DNA of 7,239 nucleotides from JBJXFK01 sp046155505 (GTDB taxonomy: Bacteria; Planctomycetota; Phycisphaerae; UBA1845; Fen-1342), in the NCBI GenBank assembly GCA_046155505.1, contig JBJXFK010000062.1, positions 1 to 7,239 on the forward strand. Reading direction: 5' to 3'. Below the pieces are notes generated by a model that saw only the letters and a list, made by a program, of their open reading frames with translations, was not told the origin of the DNA and made no database searches. This document shows, one piece after another, positions 1 to 5,537 of the stretch. Both the position numbers and the translations under genes were made by a program. Position 1 is the first letter of the stretch. Each line of letters starts with the position of its first letter.

Positions 1-383
1 ATCGCGTCTTCCCAGCCGACGTAATACTTGTTGCGGCCCATGCGTCCGCTTCCCTTGTCTTCGAACGGGTCTTCAAAGTACAGCGGCCAGTGCGTCACGC
101 CGCCGGTCTCGGCGACGAGTTCCTGTCGATTCCATCCTCGATCGCGCTGCTCGTTGCGGGTGAAGCGAGCATAGACATCAATCGACGTCGGTGATTCAAG
201 CTCATCGACCGCGGCCGCCCCGTCTTCGCGAAATTGATTCGGCAGATGCGAGCAGCCGGCGAGGAAGAGAAGGCACGAAGGCACGGAGGCACGAAGGCAC
301 AGAGGCAAGAAAGGCACGGTCGCCGCGCTCTTCACTTCGTGCCTTCGTGCCTTCGTGCCTTCGTGCCTTGGCTTCTTCATCAT
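1..383 (-). CDS. Putative lipoprotein of unknown function, coupled to guaB (3' end outside window)
   Basis: An open frame of 127 codons runs from ATG 383..381 off the left edge with no stop. The ATG overlaps the guaB stop as ATGA, and an AAGGA ribosome site (397..393) lies 9 nt upstream, so translational coupling to guaB is likely. A second ATG follows directly at 380..378. The first ~18 residues are basic (MMKKPRHEGTKARRHEVK). A hydrophobic run then ends in a lipobox, FLAGC, with Cys44 as the lipidated residue. This 43-residue signal region is unusually long and is encoded almost wholly by inverted tandem repeats. GTG 317..315 or GTG 284..282 would give shorter signals. The mature part is acidic and polar, with a conserved-looking stretch THWPLYFEDPFEDKG and then NKYYVGWED. 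I do not recognise a catalytic motif. I associate this sequence with planctomycete proteins of unknown role. The lipobox implies membrane anchoring; the function is unknown. Confidence 0.75.
   Translation of the reverse strand, partial: MMKKPRHEGTKARRHEVKSAATVPFLPLCLRASVPSCLLFLAGCSHLPNQFREDGAAAVDELESPTSIDVYARFTRNEQRDRGWNRQELVAETGGVTHWPLYFEDPFEDKGSGRMGRNKYYVGWEDA
270..369. repeat. Inverted pair of 8-bp tandem-repeat arrays (GAAGGCAC / TTCGTGCC)
   Basis: The right arm (336-369) holds four perfect tandem copies of TTCGTGCC plus TT. The left arm (270-317) holds about six copies of the reverse unit GAAGGCAC, four of them regular and two diverged (around 301-317). Bases 270-300 pair with 339-369 over 31 bp with a single non-Watson-Crick position (286 with 353), leaving a 38-nt loop. 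The transcript in either direction could form a very stable hairpin. It begins 11 nt past the guaB stop and lies inside the lipoprotein reading frame. Similar short tandem repeats are scattered through many planctomycete genomes (from memory). Confidence 0.9.
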
Positions 384-1858
384 CGTTCATCATCCTTGGT
401 GTCGATGGCGTAGTTCGTCGGTTCCTTGGTAATGAGGATATCGTGCGGGTGGGATTCAACAACTCCCGCATGCGTGACACGCACGAACTTCGCCTTCGAG
501 TGAAACTCGGCAATGTTGCGGCAACCGCAATAGCCCATCCCCTGTCGCAGGCCGCCGACGAGTTGCGTAACATATTCGCTCATCGTCCCGCGATAGGGCA
601 CGCGGCCCTCGACGCCCTCGGGCACCATCTTCTTCGGATTGGTCGTCGTCTGAAAATAGCGCTCGCCCGAGCCGCGTTCCATCGCGCCCAGCGAACCCAT
701 TCCGCGATATTCCTTATATCGGCGACCCTTCCACAGCACGACCTGTCCCGGCGACTCGTCCATGCCGGCGAAGAGCGAGCCGATCATCACGCACGACGCT
801 CCAGCCGCGATCGCCTTAGCCACGTCGCCGCTATATCGAATCCCGCCGTCGGCGACGATCGGCACGCTGGCAGCCTCGGCGACCTGCATGACCGCCGTGA
901 TTTGTGGAATGCCGCAGCCGGTGACGACGCGCGTCGTGCAGATTGAGCCGGGTCCGATGCCGACCTTGAGCGCGTCCGCACCGGCGTCGATCAAATCGCG
1001 GGCGGCTTCGACGGTGACGATATTGCCGGCGATGATCGAGATATTGTGCGTTTTCTTGAGCTGCCGCACGGTTTCGATGACGTTGTCGCTGTGCCCGTGG
1101 GCGCTATCGACGGTGATGACATCGACGTCGGCGTTGATCAATTCGGCGGCCCGTTCATAGTCGAATACGCCGATCGCCGCCCCGACGCGCAGCCGGCCGC
1201 GGGCGTCCTTGCAGCGCTGCGGATATTCGCGTGAGCGTTCGATGTCGCGCATCGTGATCAGCCCGGCCAGCTTGCCACCTTCTTCGACGAGCAGCAGCTT
1301 TTCGACCTTGGCCCGGTTCAGAATCGCCTCGGCTTCGTCGAGCGTGGTCGTCGGCGAGCCGGTGACCAGACCGTCGCGCGTCATCACTTCGCCGATGGTC
1401 TGATCCGTGCGATCGAGGAATTTCAGATCGCGGCGAGTCAGAATGCCGACCAGCGATCCGTCGGCGTGGGTGATGGGAATGCCGCTGACGTTTTGCAAGC
1501 GCATGACGGTCTGCGCCCGGGCGACGGAATCTTCGGGGCGGAGCGTGATCGGGTCGAGAATGACGCCGCTCTCGGACCGTTTGACCTTGCGCACCTCGCG
1601 GCACTGCTCTTCGACGCTCAGGTTGCGATGAATGACGCCGATGCCGCCTTCCTGGGCGAGCGCGATGGCGAGGTTGCTCTCGGTCACGGTGTCCATCGGG
1701 GCCGAGAGCAGCGGGATATTGAGGCGAATGTCGCGCGTGAGCTGCGTGCTCACATCAATGTCGCGCGGGTGAACGCCGGAGCGCTGCGGGACGAGCAGCA
1801 CGTCATCAAAGGTGAGTGCATCGCCGATGATTTTGGGTGGGTATGCTCTGTCTGCCAT
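380..1858 (-). CDS. guaB: Inosine-5'-monophosphate dehydrogenase
   Basis: This cytoplasmic enzyme oxidises IMP to XMP with NAD+, the committed step of guanine nucleotide synthesis. The 492-residue length is usual for bacterial IMPDH. The TIM barrel starts with LTFDDVLLVPQRS (residues 15-27) and is interrupted by two CBS domains (about 96-213). Other motifs are DSAHGHSDNV (251-260, NAD contact), the catalytic loop GIGPGSICTTR with nucleophile Cys307, the IMP-phosphate site IVADGGIRYSGD (334-345) and YRGMGSLGAME (384-394), and a mobile flap containing EGVEGRVPYRGT (414-425) with Arg423. No key residue is missing. The ATG at 1858 gives the standard N-terminus. There is no good ribosome site in front of it, but a promoter-like sequence ends only 6 nt upstream, so a leaderless transcript is possible. 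The lipoprotein gene follows with an ATGA overlap. Confidence 0.98.
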   Translation of the reverse strand: MADRAYPPKIIGDALTFDDVLLVPQRSGVHPRDIDVSTQLTRDIRLNIPLLSAPMDTVTESNLAIALAQEGGIGVIHRNLSVEEQCREVRKVKRSESGVILDPITLRPEDSVARAQTVMRLQNVSGIPITHADGSLVGILTRRDLKFLDRTDQTIGEVMTRDGLVTGSPTTTLDEAEAILNRAKVEKLLLVEEGGKLAGLITMRDIERSREYPQRCKDARGRLRVGAAIGVFDYERAAELINADVDVITVDSAHGHSDNVIETVRQLKKTHNISIIAGNIVTVEAARDLIDAGADALKVGIGPGSICTTRVVTGCGIPQITAVMQVAEAASVPIVADGGIRYSGDVAKAIAAGASCVMIGSLFAGMDESPGQVVLWKGRRYKEYRGMGSLGAMERGSGERYFQTTTNPKKMVPEGVEGRVPYRGTMSEYVTQLVGGLRQGMGYCGCRNIAEFHSKAKFVRVTHAGVVESHPHDILITKEPTNYAIDTKDDER

Positions 1859-1864
1859 GAGGCA

Positions 1865-1892
1865 ACGATATCCGCGCGGGTGGGGGTGTCAA
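1865..1892 (-). promoter_or_regulatory. Candidate guaB promoter (TTGACA - 16 nt - TATCGT)
   Basis: On the minus strand a perfect -35 box TTGACA (1892..1887) is followed after 16 nt by TATCGT (1870..1865), which matches 4 of 6 bases of the sigma-70 -10 consensus. The -10 box ends 6 nt before the guaB ATG, which would put the transcription start at or next to the A of the start codon. The missing ribosome site in front of guaB fits a leaderless message. The inference rests only on sequence match. Confidence 0.45.
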
Positions 1893-2056
1893 GGTGGATT
1901 TTTTGCAATAGCGCGATCCGGTTAGGCAAAGCGCATTCTGCGTTTTCAGGCACGCAGCGCTGGGGGAACGGTCTCCGAACGGGCTTTGTTCGATTCACTT
2001 TCGGCCAAAAGCATGAGCGATCGGAGGTCGGCTCGCCAGCGCGAGTCCTCCGAATA

Positions 2057-2109
2057 AGCGTCTCAGCTAGAGTGCGTTCGCCCTGCCGTTTGCTGGAGAT
2101 TGAGACGCT
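2057..2109. repeat. 9-bp perfect inverted repeat upstream of hicB
   Basis: AGCGTCTCA (2057-2065) and TGAGACGCT (2101-2109) are exact reverse complements separated by 35 nt. They lie 22 bases before a TATGAT hexamer that could be the -10 box of hicB. The pair could be an operator or a weak hairpin, or chance. Confidence 0.3.
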
Positions 2110-2130
2110 CGGACCGGCCTGATGCGGTGG

Positions 2131-2149
2131 TATGATTGACGTTGAGGAG
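2131..2149 (+). promoter_or_regulatory. hicB ribosome binding site with possible -10 box
   Basis: GAGGAG (2144-2149) lies 7 nt before ATG 2157 and decides the start of hicB in favour of that ATG over the upstream in-frame TTG at 2136. TATGAT (2131-2136) matches the -10 consensus at 5 of 6 bases, but no convincing -35 box stands 16-18 nt upstream, so the promoter part is tentative. If it is used, the leader would be only about 14-15 nt. Confidence 0.55.
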
Positions 2150-2156
2150 TTTCATC

Positions 2157-2363
2157 ATGCGTGCCGTCGTGCTCTACCGGGGCGAAGATGCCTATTGGGT
2201 CGCCGAGTGCCCGTCGCTGCCCGGCTGCGTGAGTCAGGGACGCACGAAGGCCGAGGCCATCGCCAACATCAAGGAAGCGATTGAAGGCTGGCTCGAAACC
2301 GCTGCGGCTCATGGTCAACCGATTCCTGATGAGAATTTCGACACACAGGTCGTTTGCGTATGA
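2157..2363 (+). CDS. hicB: HicB-family antitoxin, short form
   Basis: A 68-residue protein of the HicB / UPF0150 family, cytoplasmic antitoxins that bind and block the HicA mRNA endonuclease. The family pattern is clear: an N-terminal beta-strand with an aromatic residue (MRAVVLYRGEDAYWVAECPS), the LPGCVSQG turn (residues 21-28), then the helix TKAEAIANIKEAIEGWLE (30-47). The form is short and lacks the C-terminal helix-turn-helix or ribbon-helix-helix of longer HicB proteins, so it may not repress its own promoter. ATG 2157 is chosen for its GAGGAG site. The stop TGA (2361-2363) overlaps the ATG of the hicA remnant as ATGA, the usual coupled arrangement in hicBA pairs. The reading frame is intact, but its toxin is broken, so it is probably an orphan antitoxin. 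Confidence 0.88.
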   Translation: MRAVVLYRGEDAYWVAECPSLPGCVSQGRTKAEAIANIKEAIEGWLETAAAHGQPIPDENFDTQVVCV

Positions 2364-2582
2364 GCCGTCTGCCGGTTGTTTCAGGCCGCGACCTCGTTCG
2401 CGCGTTTGGCCAAGTTCGGGTTCCAATTGGATCGGCAGAAGGGCAGCCACATGATGCTCTACCGGCCTTAGCCGCCGCCGACGCGATCGGTGCCCGACGA
2501 CCGGGAACTGGACCGGGGAGCACTGCGCGTGCTCCTACGGCAGGCAGGACTCACCCCGAATGAGTTTGCGGCCCTGCTTTGA
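2360..2582 (+). pseudogene. hicA: hicA toxin remnant (one frameshift, one in-frame stop)
   Basis: HicA toxins are small double-stranded-RNA-binding-fold endonucleases that cut mRNA. From ATG 2360 the frame reads MSRLPVVSGRDLVRA and then leaves the family. The match resumes one base on, from TTG 2406, as LAKFGFQLDRQKGSHMMLYRP, so one extra T in the TTT at 2405-2407 explains the shift. The resumed frame meets TAG at 2469-2471 and continues as PPPTRSVPDDRELDRGALRV...LTPNEFAALL to TGA 2580-2582. The pieces together would make a normal-length HicA of about 74 residues. The catalytic His in GSH survives (codon 2448-2450). Two independent lesions argue for real decay rather than one sequencing error. 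Translation from ATG 2360 in the unshifted frame runs to TGA 2561-2563 and yields an unrelated tail, so an active toxin is unlikely. Confidence 0.85.
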
Positions 2583-2795
2583 ATTCCATTGAGATTTCCC
2601 GCCCGCAGGTGCGGCCTAAAGTGGAATCTGCGACCCGAGCGATGGAAATGCGAGGCTCGGGACCGCATCGGCGCGCTGCGCGCGACCCGCATCGCGGCGA
2701 CCATGGGGCCGATTCAGACGGCGGCGGCGGAGAGGAGGATGGAGAGCCAGAGTGGGAGCGGGAGTTCCGTCATCCGCGCATGGTTCTTTTCGAGT

Positions 2796-4310
2796 TCATT
2801 GGCCGCCATCCCGATTCAGCGCTTCAAGAAATCGATTCGCCGCCGCCACCTCGTCCGGCACGCCCAACTTGATGACCTCGCGGCAAGCCGTCGTGAGGTA
2901 GTCACACAGTGACCGCACAGGCCGGTCCTTGTCCCAGTTCACGTACGCTGTAACCCTCGCCAATCTGTAGGCGTCCCACGCCGCCACCTGGGCCGCGCTC
3001 TTGTTTCGCAGCTGGGAACATTCGCACCCCTTCCCCCAACCCTTGCCCTGATTGCCCGGGTCAACCGGCGTTCCGAATCGTCCGCGATCTAATGCGTCCG
3101 CGTCCTTGAGAGTGCTCCATAGTGAGTCCTTGTTCTGAGCTTCCGAGTCGTCCAGACAGTGGAGTCGCACTGCCTCCAGACACGACTCCGCCAATCGGTC
3201 GTCCCAAACCCATCTCAGTACTTGTGGACGGTGCCTGTCGGCGGCCAGGCGTCCGTGCTCGGGTTCGTCCGTATTGTCAGTCAGGCGATCAAGATCATGG
3301 ATAGCGGCGGCAATCATCGCCGCGTGGCGCTCCGCGGCATTCAGTCTAGTTGCGCGGGACAGATACGCGGACCAGACCATGACCCGGACTATGTGGCCTT
3401 GACCGTGCTTCCAGTTTTCTTTGTTCTCCTTTCGACGGAAATTTCTGAGGGCCGGCGAAATCCGCTCGCTTTCCTCGAGCAGTACGGCGTCGCGGCACGC
3501 TTTGGCGACCGAAGGGCGAAGAGGGCTGGTCACCAAACACAAATCGTCGTGCAGTAGATGTCGGACATCTGGATCAAGGGCGGGCACATGGGCGATCGTC
3601 GTCGAGCCAGTCACCGCCGACTTCAACGTCGCGACCTGGAGTTCTGACAGGTCGCTCTGCCTCACAAGTACGCGGCGCAGAAACGAGTTGGAGAGCGGTG
3701 CTGATCTGGACGATGATCCGAGATGCAGCAGGACCTCCGCGGCGCGGAAGCCCTTGGCATCGTGGATAGTTGACTGCCTCTCCGGTGATGAAAAGATGAT
3801 GTCCCAATTGAAAGGCTGCTCGAGCAATGTTGCCGCCGTGTATGCCGGCCGCGCGCCCTTCGCAATGTTCTTGTGAGCGATCCCCCACCTAATGTCGGGC
3901 GAGCCGAACAATGCGGATAGGTCGTATTCCAGAACGCACAATGGCCACGCATCCTGATCCTGGCTTCGCGCGATCAGCGAGTTTTTCTCGAACGCTTGGC
4001 GGGTCTCCGACAACGGATTGAGAAGCAAGTTTAGACAATCATGCACATCATACTCACGCCCGGTGCCCTCACGGCCCAACCACGCGGTTCGGCGCCTCAC
4101 TTGGATCGACCGTGTAGAAAGGTCCACGCCCGCTGGCCGACTTGGATCGTTCTTGCAACGCAAGCCGTCCTTCAGAATGCCAAGAGTGTTCTTGAACGCC
4201 GCTGCGTAGTAGCACATGACCGTGCCCTGCGGCACCCCAAGCGACGAAGCGAGTTGGCACCGGGAGGGCAGCTCTCGCAACCACTTGATCGCATCCTCGG
4301 CGACGGACAT
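2796..4310 (-). CDS. DarT-like ADP-ribosyltransferase fused to an HD-domain phosphohydrolase
   Basis: A 504-residue protein with two parts. Residues ~30-232 follow the order of DarT (DUF4433), which ADP-ribosylates thymidine in single-stranded DNA: a YY..AFKNTLGILKDGL start (34-50), YDVHDCLNLLLNP (87-99; compare LHDYVPFYFNP in DarT), a strand CVLEYDLSALF, HKNIAKGA (146-153; compare DGNAAS.), NWDIIF, and AAEVLLH (190-196) with Glu192 as probable catalytic residue. Residues ~298-480 look like an HD domain: GHIVRV with His306, AAAIHDLDR with His338-Asp339, EHG with His352, RLHC with His384, and KDADALDR with Asp403/Asp405. Such domains bind metal and hydrolyse phosphate esters. The usual His of the first DarT motif appears replaced (CYYAA). 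The ATG overlaps the macrodomain gene stop as TAATG, so the two are coupled. I know of no described DarT-HD fusion. The family call is from motifs; the toxin role and HD substrate are inferred. Confidence 0.78.
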   Translation of the reverse strand: MSVAEDAIKWLRELPSRCQLASSLGVPQGTVMCYYAAAFKNTLGILKDGLRCKNDPSRPAGVDLSTRSIQVRRRTAWLGREGTGREYDVHDCLNLLLNPLSETRQAFEKNSLIARSQDQDAWPLCVLEYDLSALFGSPDIRWGIAHKNIAKGARPAYTAATLLEQPFNWDIIFSSPERQSTIHDAKGFRAAEVLLHLGSSSRSAPLSNSFLRRVLVRQSDLSELQVATLKSAVTGSTTIAHVPALDPDVRHLLHDDLCLVTSPLRPSVAKACRDAVLLEESERISPALRNFRRKENKENWKHGQGHIVRVMVWSAYLSRATRLNAAERHAAMIAAAIHDLDRLTDNTDEPEHGRLAADRHRPQVLRWVWDDRLAESCLEAVRLHCLDDSEAQNKDSLWSTLKDADALDRGRFGTPVDPGNQGKGWGKGCECSQLRNKSAAQVAAWDAYRLARVTAYVNWDKDRPVRSLCDYLTTACREVIKLGVPDEVAAANRFLEALNRDGGQ

Positions 4311-5023
4311 TATCCGCTCGTCTCGAAGAGTGTCGGCTGCGCCAACGCTGATTCCCCTCTTCCCGCCTTCACCGCGAATCGCGCGTAAAGCGCCTCGATG
4401 GTCTTCTCCCCTAACCCATCCATTTCTGCAAGTCGTGCAAAGCTAGGGACATTCGTTTCGATCGCAGCAACAACGCCTCGGGCCGCCCGGGGGACAATCC
4501 CGGTCCGAGATGCGAACTCCGCACGCGACTCGGATCGCGTGGCTGCCACTAGACGGTCGAACGCCGGGTCGGGCGCTGCGGGGTCAAACTCGACGAGCTC
4601 GATTTCGATGTCGACGAGGGGGTCGAGCGACGCGCGGATCATGCGGTGAACGGTCGGCCAGTCGAGCCCGCCGTTCATCGCCCCCAACCATGGCATGGCA
4701 ACAGATTTGACTCCGAGCGATCGGTAGTTCGCAGCAAAACTCGTCAGACACTTCTCCACCCACTCCAACCGCGACGGAAACTTCCAATCGCCCTTTACAG
4801 CGAAGTTGAGAACCCAAGGTGAAGATTTCCGGTAGGGAAGAATCTGGCCCGGGCGGAGCTGTCCCGCAGCGCAGATCCGCGCGTATTCCTCGAACATCTC
4901 CGGGAACCGACGGCGAAACTCCAGCGCCACGCCCTTTCCCATAACGCCAACGCAGTTGACGGTGTTCACCAAGCACTGGACGCGCGAGGCGAAAAGGTTG
5001 CCGCGGTATTCGACAAGGGGCAT
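4310..5023 (-). CDS. DarG-like macrodomain protein, probable antitoxin of the DarT-HD protein
   Basis: A 237-residue protein whose first ~148 residues form a macrodomain of the DarG type, an ADP-ribosyl hydrolase that removes ADP-ribose from thymidine in DNA. Visible motifs are YRGNLFAS (6-13), LVNTVNCVGVMGKGVALEF (18-36), LNFAVKGDW (72-80) with Lys77 at the place of the catalytic lysine of DarG, and MPWLGAMNGGLDW (110-122). The remaining ~85 residues end with MDGLGEKTIEALYARF (201-216), which resembles a helix-hairpin-helix. They are much shorter than the C-terminal toxin-binding region of typical DarG (~350 residues in all). ATG 5023 is chosen because macrodomains of this family begin a few residues before the GN motif; ATG 5086 would add 21 residues. 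No ribosome site precedes 5023, but TACAAT (5037..5032) stands 8 nt upstream. The stop TAA overlaps the next ATG. Confidence 0.85.
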   Translation of the reverse strand: MPLVEYRGNLFASRVQCLVNTVNCVGVMGKGVALEFRRRFPEMFEEYARICAAGQLRPGQILPYRKSSPWVLNFAVKGDWKFPSRLEWVEKCLTSFAANYRSLGVKSVAMPWLGAMNGGLDWPTVHRMIRASLDPLVDIEIELVEFDPAAPDPAFDRLVAATRSESRAEFASRTGIVPRAARGVVAAIETNVPSFARLAEMDGLGEKTIEALYARFAVKAGRGESALAQPTLFETSG

Positions 5024-5324
5024 GGCGGTAAATTGTAAGGGATGAAGGTGCCGGAGGAAGGATCTCCCCTCTGGGGGAACTGGCATTAGGGGACTATCGA
5101 CGCCCGGCTCGGACCTGCGCGCGCGAACCGTGCATCGGTTGTCGGCATGTGCTCAGCGATCAACGGATTTGAGCCCCCGGCGAGTTCGCGAGCCGATGGG
5201 CAGGTGTTGACCCAGACTTCGGCCCCCAGTACGCCCGTCGGTTTAGCCTTGCGGGGTGGGGTGGGCGTCCTCGCCCGCCAACTGGCCGAGTCGGTGAAGT
5301 TGACCCCTTCCCTGCGCCGCGTGC
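5024..5324. other. Gap between the small-gene pair and the macrodomain gene, with a short hairpin
   Basis: No convincing gene is seen in these 301 bases. A minus-strand frame of 80 codons (GTG 5328 to TAA 5088..5086) fits exactly between its neighbours, with a GTGA overlap at one end and TAATG at the other, but its product is rich in Arg, Pro, Ala and Thr and resembles no family I know. TACAAT on the minus strand (5037..5032) may be the -10 box of the macrodomain gene, with no good -35 box. GGGCG-TCCT-CGCCC (5263-5276) forms a small hairpin, extendable to 5260-5279 with one wobble. Confidence 0.4.
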
Positions 5325-5537
5325 TCACGACCGCGCAATCTCGCTGCTCGTCGGCTGATGGGCTTCGTACCGCGCGATCTCCTCCTTGAGCTGATTGATC
5401 AACCGCCGGAACGATTCCATTTCCAGTTCGCGCAGATGTTCGTCCTCGGTGTCCGCGCGTGCCTCTTCGAAGCCTTCCTCGAGGTCACGAAGTTTCCGCT
5501 TCGTGTTGAGCAGTTCGCGTTCGCTATTCAGGTTCAC
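5325..5537 (-). CDS. Small charged helical protein, second gene of a coupled pair, unknown function
   Basis: A 70-residue, very charged protein. GTG 5537..5535 is chosen because it overlaps the stop of the preceding gene as GTGA, and because the text before it in the open frame is Arg- and Gly-rich and unlike a protein. Residues 5-60 are nearly all helix formers. Two amphipathic stretches are visible, ERELLNTKRKLRDLEEGFEE (6-25) and RELEMESFRRLINQLKEEIA (36-55), which suggests a helical hairpin or coiled coil. The phrase LINQLKEEI.RYEA seems familiar from uncharacterised bacterial proteins, but I cannot name the family. There is no signal peptide or membrane segment, so it is probably cytoplasmic. 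The tight overlap suggests it works with the 86-residue protein. An antitoxin or regulator role is possible but not shown. Confidence 0.7.
   Translation of the reverse strand: MNLNSERELLNTKRKLRDLEEGFEEARADTEDEHLRELEMESFRRLINQLKEEIARYEAHQPTSSEIARS

Noticed and set aside
270..369. Possible CRISPR array
   Set aside because: The repeats are only 8 bp and directly tandem with no unique spacers, and they form an inverted pair.
191..946. 251-codon open frame on the plus strand
   Set aside because: It lies opposite guaB, whose minus-strand product has all IMPDH motifs. Its translation is His- and Arg-rich and includes repeat text, so it is a shadow frame of a high-GC gene.
1466..2122. 218-codon open frame on the plus strand
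   Set aside because: Most of it is the complement of guaB, and the rest crosses the intergenic region. It has no ribosome site or family resemblance.
2517..2535. GGAGCAC / GTGCTCC hairpin as a terminator
   Set aside because: It lies inside the hicA remnant where the peptide still aligns with the family, has only 7-bp arms and is not followed by a T-run, so it is explained by former coding.
2671..2683. GCGCG-CTG-CGCGC hairpin between the convergent hicA remnant and DarT-HD gene
   Set aside because: The stem is only 5 bp, in very GC-rich DNA and without a T-run, so it is too weak to call a terminator.
2579..2912. Plus-strand open frames of 97 and 107 codons
   Set aside because: They have no ribosome site, differ in frame over the same bases, run into the opposite-strand DarT-HD gene, and have a skewed Arg/Ser/Ala composition. 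I see no gene between 2583 and 2795.
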